Shown here in pieces: positions 25,263-37,131 of a DNA stretch of 64,000 nucleotides (position 1 is the stretch's first letter; each line of letters starts with the position of its first letter). The position numbers and the translations under genes were made by a program. The notes under the pieces are model-generated. The model worked only from the letters and a program-made list of their open reading frames with translations. It had not been told where the DNA came from and made no database searches. Source of the stretch: Clavelina lepadiformis (taxonomy: Eukaryota; Chordata; Ascidiacea; Aplousobranchia; Clavelinidae); assembly GCF_947623445.1 (NCBI RefSeq), contig NC_135243.1:18918479-18982478 (forward strand). Reading direction: 5' to 3'.

Positions 25263-28200
25263 CAAAATTCCTTGGCCGACATCAGTACATCATCCAGATT
25301 CAGTAAAAGATTTAAAAATTTGTGTGGTGAGTGCTAATGTATTAAAGAGTTACTAAGCAAGTGATATTTTATGTGTATTGTGTATAATAATAGTATGGTA
25401 AGGTACCAGTATTAATGTATAACGAAAATAGTTTGCCAAATTTTTGACATTTTAAATTTATTAGTTACCTATGTTGTTTGAACCTATGGAACGTAAATGC
25501 TGATAATTTGATTAAACTGTGAATTACATGAACGATTTTAAAAGTACCGTAAGCACATAGACCTTTACCCTTTTCCATCTTCAAATCTAGTTTTGTTGTT
25601 TGCATAAATGTATGATGGGTTTAATATCATGCATCAACATACATTATAAAAAGCTCCAAAATCATTTAATATGTTACAACAATTTACTTAATTCAGCATT
25701 ATTACCTGCATTATTATTACTACTAGCTATTATTATTTTTAAAATAATATTTTTATTACTATTTTACTACATAATTATTATTACTACTATTATCTGCATT
25801 ATTAAAACCTTACTGGTATAGAATAAAAACAACTTAAGTAAATATAATTGGATCTGTATAAATACCAAGAAATTATCATTCAGCGACTCTCAAACCAACC
25901 CCAAGCTAGCTTTTCTTATCAGTGAAATCAGTATTTGTTATACTTTTATTTATGGAAATAAAGTAGAATCCACTTAAGGAGCTGTCAAACACCAGAAAAT
26001 GCCATAAAAGTCTTGTTTGTGTTATTATGCAGTAAATTTACTAAAAATGTAATTACTCAAAAAAGTTCGCATGGAATTTCTAAAATTTTGCACATAGTTT
26101 TGGTATGCATTGGACTAACCTTCCATAAAATTCAAAACATTTTTCAGACTTTTGTAACAGAGGCACAAAATCAACAGCAGAATTGTTGGCCTAAAACCCA
26201 ATTTTAGCTATTCTCATGGCAATTTTTAGCCTAAGTCTGCATGTGAACTAGAACATTCAAGCACGCCAACTGCTAGGGTAATACCCAGGCTAAAAACAAA
26301 GACAAACTATACCGCCCTCTGATTGGTCTAGTCAAGTATTTAAATGCTTTCGTTAGAGTCCAACAGAATCATAGAGATCTTAGTTTTACCCTGTCTGATT
26401 CCTTCTTAATATGACCACATGCTTTATATGATCATTTTGGTGTGGTCCCAAATTTTACCATAAAAAGTCTGTTTACTATGAACAGTCTTCGAAAATTTTT
26501 TACCACTTCTTAAAGTTAAAAAAAGTTTCGTTGCAGTTTTGATTATTTTGACCATTCGGATATTATAAACAAAATAGTCTGGTCCCAAGGTGGCAATAAT
26601 AAGTGGAGTCTAAAGTGCTGTTTTACTTAACTTCCTAATTTTACACTAGATTACATACACATTTATGTATATTGTATTTATGATAATAGAATAAATATAT
26701 ATATATATATATGTGTGTATTATATATATTACACTTTACGTTATAATTTTTTTAGTTTGTAGACCTTTGTTCAAACTGTACACATGATGTCATATTTATA
26801 TCTATGATATGATATGTTACAGGCCTGGTCAAAACACAGAGGAAAGTACAGTGAACCCCCAGCATATTCCAAAATTAAAGCAAGATTTCGTTGTGCTTTA
26901 GACAAGTCAAAACATTTTGATTACAGACAAGACTTAAGTGAAACAGATCGCCAGTTTGGTAGTTTTAGGGTGTATGAGCTTAAAAGCGGATCTAAAAGCA
27001 AAGGTATATATACAAGTGTGGAAATGTTCAGCAGTTGCATTAAAAACACCGATATCGTTCATAAATTTATAATGATAGCATGCTCTTGTCACATTACTTT
27101 TTCAATGTTTGTTGTGTTTAGATGTTAAACCAAAGAAGCAGAAACGGCCTCATCCACATATAGATGATCATCCATCTCTGAACAATTCAATTGAAGCACC
27201 TCAATGCAAGGATAATTTGGGACCATTTGGAAACTGTCTAATTCCAGTAAGTGAGGTCCACATATTAAGTTTTGCGCAAAGATTTACGGTAATTATTTTC
27301 AGATGTTATTATTTACATATAATTTATCATTGGTGAATAACGTTTTTTTATAAAGAGTATACGCAGTACAATGAACAGTGTATGTACCTGCTTTAGTTGG
27401 ATAAGTATGTTGTGGAGTTACTTGAAAGTAGGCTTAATACTGTAATTCTAAACCCAAGCGCTATTGATTATGTCACAACAATGTTAGGATGTACATAATG
27501 GTTCTAATAAACTAAAACACTTGACTTCTATATTTTCATACATTTTCTGTTACAGTTGTTTGTGTAATGTTTTAAACATATAACTAAAATTGTTCTTAAT
27601 TCCACTAAATTGGTTTCTAGATGACTTCTAACCCAGCTGATCCACTTGCATTAACCCAAGGATTTATGCAAAACATAGAACAACCAGTTGATGATTTGTA
27701 CCATAGCAGTTTATATCTACCAACTCCGCTAGAAGCAAATTATTTGCCGGTTGAAGCTCTGGCAAAATCTCAGCAAAATTTTGAAATTAATGAAATGGAT
27801 GCTGAACCTAGTAACCAATTTGGTAGAAAAGTTTTATTACACATAAGATTTAAATTAAAGTTGTTTTGACAGGTTTAGTTATAAACTTTACTTTATTTAC
27901 TATTTACTTTAAGCATTTACCAATATTTGAGACAACTCAAGATTTGGCAATGAAATAAGAAAAATATAAAAAAGTATTATGTTTGGAGAAAGTAGCATTT
28001 CGCCTGTCTACTATAATCCAACATGCTGTTTAGAAAATCTATTTTAAATTTCAGGTACAAGCAATGGAACTATAGGTTTTACTCCAGTTACACCACAGCA
28101 TGAAAAGATTTTGAATCAGAAATTTGATTTTGTTGGTAAGAAAATTTTAGTTTTTTAGGACATAAACTTATTTAAAGCTTTTTGCTATTCCAAGTAGTTA

Positions 28201-29201
28201 GACCGACAAACAACTTGTGAGTTACGGTGTTAACTTTCAGACAAGACTGTGAAGTATGACAATGAGCTCAATATACATACACCATGAATCGTTTTTTTAA
28301 ATACATTTAATACTGAGGTTAACGTGAACAAGTTATTATAGTTATTAGTAAATGTATGCTTTTGAAATGGTTTGTTTTCTTTTGCTCAGCAAAGAATCCT
28401 GAAAAACTTGCCCAATACAAGATGTGTGTCTACTACAGACAAGTTGGAGAATACAATGTGCCCATCATAGAGCAGATAAAGGAAAACTTGCTGCTGGACC
28501 TTTCTCATTCAGGTGCCCGGTTGTTATATGGAGACTTCAACACAACCTCTGGTTTTCAGGCTGCTGATGAGGCCCCAGAACAATCTTATCCGCTACCAAA
28601 AGCAAATACCATAAACCCTGAAATAGCTGTGGAAAGTACGCTGGTTGGCAAAGTGCTGAAAAATTTTGATGGTGGCATTTCCTTTTGTATGGATGAAAAA
28701 CACAATCTTAAGGTAACAAGGCACTGTCAGAGTCAAGTGTTTTACTTTGAAAATCCTTCCATTAATAGCAACAGCATCAAAATGAATCAGGGTGAACCAA
28801 TCATACTGTTTTCTTTGGAGAATTACATCAATGAATTAATTCGATTTAGTCGTGAACTGGGTGCACCCAAACCGGAAAAAATCATACCAATTGTTATTGG
28901 CAGCAAGCCTAAAACCTTGACTTCAAACGCTTTGGTTCGAGTAACATTTGAACATGTTCTCGCCTCTGACTTAGAAAAAAGGTTTGGAATAAGTGACAGC
29001 CTTCCACAACTTGCTGTTAGTAATCCACCCTCTAATGCATCTAATCGAGCGGCTGGTTTTTTAAAAATGCTAGAGGTAAATGACAGTTTGCCAGAATTTA
29101 CGTTTACGCGCCAATCCCCTAATGCATCTCACCAATTAGACGAGTTGAACTCATTCCTAGAAAGTCTATATGAGTATGCAAACATAGATACAGCAACATA
29201 A
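25144..29201 (+). CDS. IRF-B: interferon regulatory factor-like transcription factor
   Basis: Six exons: 25144-25326, 26823-27003, 27122-27246, 27621-27822, 28055-28135 and 28390-29201. All are GT/AG and sum to 527 codons plus stop; the exon 4 donor (TTTG|GTAGAA) is weak. Exons 1-2 form the IRF DNA-binding domain with Trp in RPWL, LAWF, IPW and AWSKH, and the recognition helix RFRCALDKS, which keeps the Arg-Cys pair of canonical IRFs. Exon 3 is a basic linker (KKQKRPHPH then DHPSLNNSIEAP), plausibly a nuclear localisation signal. Exon 6 is the IAD, with VLKNFDGGI and FSLENYI blocks. The tail reads DSLPQLAVSNPPSNAS, aligned with the phospho-activation segment of IRF3/IRF5. A second related unit, DSLPEFTFTRQSPNAS, follows. 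The gene begins inside an inverted repeat. Confidence 0.92.
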
Positions 29202-29682
29202 AACACGGAAAATATATAAATGCTAATTCTCTACAATTGAAATAGAAATGATTGATAAAATCTACATGTCACCTGCTTTGATGTGTTGATGATTTTGTAT
29301 TTTATTTGAATGTTGAATATTTCGCGTCCTTATCAACCGCTTTAAAGTTAAAAAACTTTTATTGAGTATTTTTGAAAATATGCCAGTGTTAAGTTAACTG
29401 AATTCAAAGAGATGTAGAGACTTGGGTGGTAGTCTGCTGCAGTACAACCGTACACACGTTTTGTATGGCTGTGTTTTTAGTACCGATGTTTTTAGAGCAA
29501 ACGTGAAACTGGTTCATATAGAAATCTTTTCTGAATCTTACTGGGACTAATCATGTTATTGCAATTTTGCTCCAACATAGTAAACTTGATTTTGTGCTGC
29601 AAAAATGCATTATGTATTTGTGTTACACATTGTTTTTAATCATGGAAGGTTTGCTTATGGACTGACTATCTTTAGTTATTAC
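29202..29682. other. IRF-B 3' flank
   Basis: Probably 3' UTR and spacer. No exact AATAAA was found in the first 150 bp. It ends at the hAT target duplication at 29675-29682. Confidence 0.4.
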
Positions 29683-30681
29683 TAGGGCCATTTTTATTTT
29701 GACCTAAAAAAAATTTTTTTTGACTTTATTTTTATCAAATTTTGACTTTATTTTGACCTAACGAAATTGCTTATTTGTAGAGGCCACAGTTCTTCCTCCA
29801 GTTACCCAAACATAATGTTTTGTCGATTTCAGACCCAAACGTAATATTTTGTCGAAAAGTCAAGGTGTTTTATGGATTATAAAAAGTGCGTCGTGTTTTT
29901 TGGCGATAGATTTAGGTAGCTTGTGTTATTTTGTCCTTGTGAAAAGGGCACTTTGCCTCGATTTTCTCCGCATGGTAAATTCTAATAAACAGCAAATTAA
30001 ACAGGGAATGCTTGTTGTTGCTCCAATCCAGCTTGATGGCGTTTACTTTTCCTGTGGCTTTCAACAAAATACTTTTTATCGCACTTCACTATAACCTCGC
30101 AAAAATTGCACCTTAAATCACCCCCGGGAGTTGCATTAAATTCATCAGAAAAATCTCGACAAATCTGTCTAACTTTTGCTGAAGACGATTTAGCTTGCTT
30201 AGGCATTTTTGTATTACAGAATGTCAGTAGGCTATTCCTAAAATCCAAACTGTTGATCTTCGAAAATACCACGTTTATGAAGAGGAAGTGTTTTATAAGA
30301 ATTATTTAAATACGTAACAATGAATAAACAATGGACAATTTGCGATAAAAGTTACTGCTGATCCAAGTGGGCATTGTGACTTATTTCCTGCTTTTATGTG
30401 TTAATATGGTTTAATTGTGTCGCAGTTCCTGATTTACAATGCTTCCACGAGGATTTTTACAAGAATTACTCTCAAGAAACACAAAAACTTTGTAAAAAGC
30501 CATATTTTGACAAATTTTGAGTTTATTGAAAATTTTGACTTTATTGTAAATTTTGACTTTATTTTGACCTATAAACTTCTTAGAAACAATCCCCTAGGTG
30601 CTGAAAACAACTTTTTTCTTTGATTCGTGGTCAGACGAGGTCCTTAAAAATTTTTGACTTTATTGACTTTTGCGGGCCTTA
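29683..30681. mobile_element. Non-autonomous hAT element with 8-bp target duplication
   Basis: The element opens TAGGGCCATTTTTATTTTGAC and closes with AAGTCAATAAAGTC-like sequence ending GGGCCTTA, giving imperfect terminal inverted repeats (TAGGGCC/TAAGGCC). It is flanked by GTTATTAC on both sides (29675-29682 and 30682-30689), the 8-bp duplication expected of hAT. The 999-bp length and single short ORF mean it cannot encode a full transposase. GACTTTATTTTGACC-type words recur near both ends. It lies about 480 bp downstream of IRF-B. Confidence 0.8.
29997..30272 (-). pseudogene. hAT transposase N-terminal fragment (BED/CGGBP1-like zinc finger)
   Basis: A 91-codon minus-strand frame inside the hAT element. 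From an internal Met it reads QICRDFSDEFNATP, then a zinc-finger-like pattern with Cys-x2-Cys (RCNFCEV) and a later His pair (ESHRKSKRH). This is the layout of the small finger at the start of CGGBP1-related hAT transposases. No catalytic domain follows. A C-terminal piece of a related transposase lies separately at 31761-32165. Confidence 0.65.
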
Positions 30682-30689
30682 GTTATTAC

Positions 30690-31760
30690 ATATACAGTAT
30701 ACCCAAAAATAATAAAAATAATGTTTAAACAAACGCGCTTCCCCCAACGCATTTTGTGGATCCGCTTCTGACCTGTACGGCCGGTAAACTAATTGCCAAG
30801 CACTCGTACTATACCAGCAGTGCCTTTCTATGTTTTGTTGCAATATATCGGATATTATAGCCTACCCTATTATGGTAAAACTGCATGTATGTGTTGTATA
30901 TATTATTATTATATGTATGTATGTGTGTTTTGTACATTAAGCACTATGACAATACAGTGTTGATTTTACTCGCTTTTGTCTGTTGTAAAGTGCCACATCG
31001 AAGTTACGGCAAAGTAAAGTTATCTAGAACCACAACGACCTTTAGTCTAATTGATTTTCAACTTTTTTTACGAAGTCGATTTTAATCCTCATTAATATAC
31101 AGTGGCGCCTTCATATTTATTCCTGTGCTTTAGAGACAATTTGCTTTCAACACGAGGCCTATCTAGCATTGCAAAATGGATTGTTATAACCTTTGTATCG
31201 TCGGACTGAGGAATAGAGACGCAGACATAGACGCTCACAGTGGGTTTTAACATTCTCATTTGTGACAAGCTTCCGGAGTGAAATGTTGCGATTTACAAAC
31301 TCAATGCAGAACGGTAAAAGAGTCCCTATGACAAAGAACATATTTAAAAACAGAAGTTTTAATTGACAATTGCAACAGTTATCAATGCATGATACTTGAT
31401 GATATCCATTTGTTACGGGTTAAAACAGTGTGGTATTAGCTGTTAGCGTAACGTGCCAAAGAGTGAGTTTGGCTGTCCAGCGAACTCGATTACTACACCC
31501 AACCGTAAGACCAGGGATTCACCATTAGTGGGTCATTTCCACTGTGCAACTGTTGGGCCCTGGAGCATTTTGAGGTGAGCCACAGAGCTTTCATCAAATC
31601 TCAGTCTGTTCCTTTATTTCAGAATTTTTGTCTTATTTTAGTATAAGGTTGACAAACATCATATATTTTATATACAGCAGCTCACGGGCAAGTTCTGTTG
31701 CATTAAAATCGTGAGAAATTTACATTTATTTTTAACACAAGTTGCAGTAAAAAGTTGCAT
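30690..31760. other. Intergenic with possible hAT terminus
   Basis: No host gene seen. CAGGGATTCACCATTAGTGGG at about 31511-31531 looks like a hAT end that could belong with the transposase fragment just downstream, but no matching right end or target duplication was found. Confidence 0.35.
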
Positions 31761-32165
31761 TTATACACAGGCATTTTTAACGAGAGTGATTTGCTTAAGC
31801 GATCTAGGCCTATTTACATATAATGCTAAATGTTTCCAAACATTTTCTGGGGAGAAATGGCGATCTTTTGCCAACAATTTGCGTAGCATGCTAAAACTTT
31901 GTTCCACAGTGCATGAATGTGCTTGGAAATTTAACAATTTGGCATACAGTTCTGGACTGATGTTTGGCCGGGTCATTTCTACAATTGCTTTTAGGTCACT
32001 ATTAAGCTCGAATCGTTGATCCAAATACAATTTTGCACAATACTTTATAAAAGTTGTAAAAAAGAAATAAGTTGCAATATAAAATTCCTGAAAACAGCCT
32101 AAACATCGTACTACATAAAAATCTGAGTACTTAGAAAGCTGTAATAAAAGTTGCAAACGTTGCAA
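31761..32165 (-). pseudogene. hAT transposase C-terminal dimerisation fragment
   Basis: The minus-strand frame ends with AHSCTVEQSFSMLRKLLAKD and HFSPENVWKHLALYVNR. This matches the conserved C-terminal dimerisation region of hAT transposases, especially the CGGBP1-related group. The upstream catalytic domain is absent and the early part of the frame is unlikely to be original protein. It is a decayed remnant. Confidence 0.7.
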
Positions 32166-33309
32166 GAAAACTTGCCCTAGTTATAACAGATATTGGCTTA
32201 GGCATAAAATGTCACATATTCTAGAATACTTAAAGAAAATGTTTAGGTTGGCTCCATGTCAACGCCGCGGAATTGGCTATAATTTCGTTGCTTTGCTGTC
32301 TTTAGATTTCTTAGTAAATTTCCCGTTATTTGCTTTACTTTATATCCATTCACCGTTTGTCAGTTCACTCAGTCGTTCATTTGTTTCTTAAGCTACAAGT
32401 TCAATACAGTTTATTTTCTTACGTATTGGTCAATCGATCCCTGCGAAAGTGCTACCGAGAAAGATATGCCACCTCGTAAGGAGTCAAGGTGGGTTATGCT
32501 CGCGCTCTTGGTTTTGACGATTATGAAAAAAGCTCTGTCGGCTTTCATGATAGAAGGCTGTTCGTCGGTAGAGCGTCCGGAGCATCGTCAGTCGGTAGAG
32601 ACGGTGGGGTTTATTGGTTTATACTTTATACAGTATACCATAAATATTTAATATATTGCAATCTGACTCTTAAGGTCAATCAGAAGGTTGCGAATTCTGT
32701 CTAGAAATTCCTAAACTTCCGTTGAATAGTTTATATAATTTTAAACACTGACGATCTGATTAAGACGATCGATCATATCGCTTTTAATACTCTTCATTAT
32801 TACTTCAAACAAACACTAAAAATTACAGAAATATTATTATTTATATAAAAAAAATTTTAAGAACTCATTAGCAATCAAAGCGCATCACTCGAGATCTACA
32901 TTTCACGATGACTTAAGGAAATTCTTCACAGAGTTATTACGATCTATTTCTTCTCATTCATTTAACTTTTAAAACTCTGTACTGGATACTGAAGAACTCA
33001 ATATTAAATACTAGTATTAATACTAATATACTAATACTAAACTAATAAATTCATAAGCATGCAACGATACATTTATGCGCTGAAGGAGATGATAAAGAAA
33101 CAGAATTCCAAATTGAGGCGCAATGCATTTATCAATAACAGGAAATGATTTGGACTTTTAGACTTGAAGTTTTACAGGTCAAGTGATAATTCCAATTAGA
33201 GAATGTTTAATGAAGGGAAATAAATGTAAATCAACATTGTCTATTTTTAGAAAAACAATGCTGTTAATTCGAGGTCAATCGTGCTGATAAACATGTTTAC
33301 CAATTAAGT
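32166..33309. other. Intergenic, no gene seen
   Basis: AT-rich sequence with short ORFs that lack domains or splice context. Confidence 0.35.
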
Positions 33310-33620
33310 TTTCAATCACATAGGGGTTTTTTCGAATTCGGCAATTCATAATGCAATGTAAATAACATGTTTACAAAATGGGATGACAAGTATGGGTTAT
33401 CTTAGTACAATAAGTTCAAAAAAGCAAGGTAGATAGCATGTTTACGGAAAAGATTGTCAATCAACTATTCTTCGATAAGCTAACAATTAAACCGTGAACT
33501 GAAAATGAACGTATGGCAAGCATGACGTTAGGTAGTAGCGCGTAAATAGCAGAAATATAATTATAACGACACAACTTGGAAGGCGATGGAAACAGCGGCT
33601 TCCAACGGGAACAAAAATGA
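33310..33620 (+). repeat. Start of IRF-C/IRF-D segmental duplication, copy 1
   Basis: Matches 45345-45640 along its length. Shared blocks include TTCATAATGCAATGTA, GGTTATCTTAGTACAAT, TTGTCAATCAACTATT and ACAACTTGGAAG. This shows that the duplication joining IRF-C and IRF-D includes flanking DNA several kilobases upstream of the genes. Confidence 0.8.
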
Positions 33621-33807
33621 GTCAATTGGCGCAAGAAAGGATGCAAATATAGGTTGCACAGTTTAGCAAATTAGTCTCCAGGCAATCTGCTTTTATAAAA
33701 GAGAAGCAAAATTCTATGGATTTTATGCAGTTCTAGGCCTTGTACATCCAAAATTTACTCATTGAACATGCCCACGTACCCTTCCTACTTCCTCAGATAG
33801 TCTACAA

Positions 33808-34166
33808 CAGAGGTCGGGAACCTATGGCTCGCGAGCCAGATATGGCTCTTTTGATGACGGCATCTGGCTCGCAGATAAATCTAAGCTGGCATTTCTTAGC
33901 ACAATTGTTACGAATAAAACTTTTCTGTTATTTGTAGTTTTGTAATTTCTGTACCATGCAGCACCAGAAATCGCATTAACAGTAATTAGCATGTTATTAA
34001 AGAGTAAATTCAGACATTTACCGTTGTCTAAAATAGTTGGTTTTGCTTAAAAATGCACACGTTAGTTGCATTAAGTGTTGAAAAATATTATATGGCTCTA
34101 ACGGAAATAAAATTAACAATATGTGGCTTTCATGGCTCTCTTACCCAAAAAGGTTCCCGACCCCTG
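33808..34166. mobile_element. hAT MITE with 8-bp target duplication
   Basis: A 359-bp element with terminal inverted repeats CAGAGGTCGGGAACC and GGTTCCCGACCCCTG. It is flanked by GTCTACAA on both sides (33800-33807 and 34167-34174). The interior holds the TGGCTCGCGAGCC motif and repeated ATGGCTCT words known from animal hAT MITEs. It encodes no transposase and looks structurally complete. Confidence 0.9.
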
Positions 34167-34174
34167 GTCTACAA

Positions 34175-35144
34175 CTACCCTCGGACGTTCCATAAATTGT
34201 AACATAGTCTTTGCACAGCGAGCATTAATGGGGGCTCTTTTCTGAACAGACGTATTCCATTAATTCTGAATTATATGCGACTTTTCAAAGAATGTCATGT
34301 AATAATAATTCTTTGAAATGATGTTGGCCATCTTTTGTTTTCGCAGACACAGACCTTAGGTTAGAAAGTAAAGGTTCGTAAATTTACTAGCGAGGCATTT
34401 TGTTAAAACTATCAATTCCATAATCCCATTTACTCAGAACATTGAGAAGTGGAACAGGAAAGATTTTACAGAACAAAAATGAACCACGACTATAAGAAGG
34501 TTGAAAACTCCTGCATTAGAACACGGACGTCTTCTTTTTTGCACGACCAACGAGAGCACAGTTAAGGTTGTGATGACATTAATACACGGAACATATACGA
34601 TATAAAATTCTCGTCTTCGAGTATCGAGTCAGCGAAGCATAACATAACGTATCAATGATTTCCTGCTTATCGTTTTAATTCGTAGCATTAAATATCATGC
34701 CTATATTGCGTGAGTTATTTTTTCATTCGTGTACTAAGAAAATAGCAGCGTCATGGTTGCAGCAGCAGCTTAATGCTGTTGCTGTGCTAATTATTTGTGA
34801 AAATGTGTTTGTTCAAAGACGCTTCAAAATAATCAGCTTATAGCCTACAGTTGTCATTCCTGTGTAACAATTGTGAATTCAATTTAAAGAAGTTCAGTGT
34901 CAAGTTAGACAACTTTGTTGTCATCTTCACAAGACAATAATTCGTTAAGGTGAACAATTAAGTCCAAGGTTGAGAAAAGCAGACAACGACCTTATGATAC
35001 TCATACATCATCACCCGCAATAAACAATTCAACAAGCAAACATTGTAGTGAAGTGAATTAAACTGTCAAGTTCAGCTACTATATACAACCCATTTCATTA
35101 AAAGGTGTTTTACAAGCTTTGCGTAACTTGCATTATTTTTATAT
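34175..35144. other. Intergenic within the duplicated unit
   Basis: No gene seen. Similarity to the IRF-D upstream region is patchy here and becomes clear again near 35110. Confidence 0.35.
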
Positions 35145-35157
35145 GTGAAAGGAAAGG
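35145..35157 (+). promoter_or_regulatory. ISRE-like site upstream of IRF-C, displaced by the P element
   Basis: GTGAAAGGAAAGG resembles an IRF-binding GAAANNGAAA element. The paralogous site GTGAAAGGAAAAG occurs at 46702-46714, about 350 bp before IRF-D. Here the 2.8-kb P element lies between the site and the gene. Function is inference from conservation and motif. Confidence 0.3.
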
Positions 35158-35529
35158 CTTAGTTATTTAGTACCACGCCCATAGACACCTTAAATAGAAG
35201 GACTGGTAACTTCTATGCTCGGTATCTGGAACTTGGGTCCCAAGTTGGAACTTGGGTCCCATCATAATTTGTGTCAAATACATGGTAAAACCTTCATTCT
35301 GGTGTCTCTTGGGGGGTTTTGAAGGGTGAGGAATTACTTTTTCATACTTTTAACCTTCTACAAGGTCATCTGAAGGTCATCTAAAGGTCAAATCACGAAA
35401 AAATAGTCCAAAATCACTCAAAATATTGCATATTTTCCCACTTAAACAACTGAAACACACAGTATGTTCCCCTGTGACTGAATTAAAATGTATTCATGGA
35501 CAGTTTAGCCTGAATATTTCAACACGAAC

Positions 35530-35629
35530 AATGAAATTTGTGAAACAACAATGAAAAACAACAACAAACAACAATGAAATTTGTGAAACAACTATGAAAA
35601 ACAACAACAAACAACAATGAAATTTGTAG
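35530..35629 (+). repeat. 43-bp subterminal tandem repeat in the P element
   Basis: About 2.4 copies of a 43-bp unit beginning AATGAAATTTGTGAAACAAC, followed by AACAACAACAAAC. It lies between the transposase stop and the left terminal repeat. Confidence 0.8.
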
Positions 35630-35673
35630 AAATGAGTAATCAAAATACTTGTTGGCATACTAAAGATACTTGT

Positions 35674-37131
35674 TCAGTTTTTAGTAGAGAGTTTTTCTTT
35701 TCTTCTCAAACAGCCGAGTTGTCTTTCTTTGTCACTGTTGTCAAGCACAAATGCTTTCAAAAGAATGTTTGATAAAGTAAGACATGCTCCTTGAATTACA
35801 ACCATTGGACTGTCGATACGACGCAAAGCATGGCTGAGATGAGCTCGGCAGCAATGCAAGTTGCACTTACCAAACAGTTTATAGGCTGAGTGTACAAAAT
35901 GTACTGTTGAGAGTAGAGGTACAGTTAGTCCACCTCTATTTAAGTTTGTGAGAAACTCCGAATTAATCCGATGGTCGTCATCATTTTCAGTTTCGATACA
36001 CAAGATATTAGCTGGATATTTGTGTTCCAAATATCCAGCTAGAAAAATACATTTATGCTTGACACTGTCATTAGATTGCACTAGGTCTTCAGTGTCAGCA
36101 ATGGTGATGTCAAATTGATCATCATCAATGCAAATGTTAGAGGTGCAAGGCACATCATGAGACTCGCACGGAGTTGACTCATATTTTAAAAGTGCATGGA
36201 GATTTTTGGTTTTTGCAGCTGCCTTGATATCTACAATGTCAATATAGAAATTACCTCCACTGCATTGTCTGGCTTGACCAAAGAACTTTTCAAGGGCCTC
36301 ATCAGCAAACACACCAGGTAGAACGTAGATGAAGTTGTGCTGAGTCAGTAGCAACTCTGCGGCTTCGATGTTGGCTCTTGTAGACACTACAAATGCTTCT
36401 GCAGTTTGATTAGTAAGCTTCTGCGTCCGACCTCGACCACCTGACCATGCACAAGAGGATATAATGTCACAAGTTTCATTAAGTTTCTTGAAACTAGTGC
36501 AGTTCTTGGTCCATGGTTGACGACACTCATCACGCATGTTAATACCAGAATATCGATCAATAAAGACTTTACCAGGGCCATGTAATTTACCATAAACTGC
36601 AACATTTGTATTGCAATTATCACCTACACAAGAAATTATACTACCACCAGCATTTTTTACCGCTACTAGAGCTTCCAATAGAATTTTCTTGAGTTGATCT
36701 GAATTAAGTTTTGCAACAGGGTAAATGCGTAGTATATATCTAGGGCCACCAAAATGGCAGACAACTTCAATCACCAAAGCATGTGTTGCAAGAACTTCGG
36801 TATCACCAGAACCATTTTGCGCATAACCAACAACACGACCACCTGAGTACCTAAGTGTTTCTGTGAGCTTTACTTCATCAAAAAGAATGTTGACGAGACA
36901 CTGCTGAGGTTGAAGCTTTTGGAAAAGTTGCTCTAAGTTTTCATCATGGAAACTACAGGAGAGTAGTTTTTTCAACAGTTCCACTCTCGGTAAAACAATT
37001 GAACCGGACTTTCGTACCATTTTATATGCAGCTGGAGAAATGTTATGAAGTTCGGCAGCAAGAATATAAAGATTTTTGTTGATTGAACGATTGAACGCGT
37101 TGAAAATGAAGAAATTGAATAACAGAACGTC
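35674..37131 (-). CDS. P-element-type transposase, catalytic part
   Basis: A long minus-strand frame, convincing from about NKNLYILAAELHNISPAAYK onward. It contains the P-element/THAP9 core: NILFDEVKLTETLRY (first catalytic Asp), SCVGDNCNTNVAVY (second Asp region) and the C-terminal NRGGLTVPLLSTVHFV block. It cuts and joins the transposon ends. The N-terminal THAP domain is in a different frame just upstream with about 170 bp of frame overlap, so either a small intron or one frameshift separates them; no strong splice pair was chosen. Length (about 480 residues from the switch) is shorter than THAP9. Activity is undetermined. Confidence 0.85.
   Translation of the reverse strand, partial: DVLLFNFFIFNAFNRSINKNLYILAAELHNISPAAYKMVRKSGSIVLPRVELLKKLLSCSFHDENLEQLFQKLQPQQCLVNILFDEVKLTETLRYSGGRVVGYAQNGSGDTEVLATHALVIEVVCHFGGPRYILRIYPVAKLNSDQLKKILLEALVAVKNAGGSIISCVGDNCNTNVAVYGKLHGPGKVFIDRYSGINMRDECRQPWTKNCTSFKKLNETCDIISSCAWSGGRGRTQKLTNQTAEAFVVSTRANIEAAELLLTQHNFIYVLPGVFADEALEKFFGQARQCSGGNFYIDIVDIKAAAKTKNLHALLKYESTPCESHDVPCTSNICIDDDQFDITIADTEDLVQSNDSVKHKCIFLAGYLEHKYPANILCIETENDDDHRINSEFLTNLNRGGLTVPLLSTVHFVHSAYKLFGKCNLHCCRAHLSHALRRIDSPMVVIQGACLTLSNILLKAFVLDNSDKERQLGCLRRKEKLSTKN

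Noticed and set aside
31511-32449. Complete hAT element from CAGGGATT to GATCCCTG
   Set aside because: The candidate ends are not flanked by matching 8-bp duplications and their inverted match is too short.
35530-35629. CRISPR-like array
   Set aside because: Contiguous 43-bp tandem repeat without unique spacers, inside a transposon in animal DNA; the same holds for 15089-15154.
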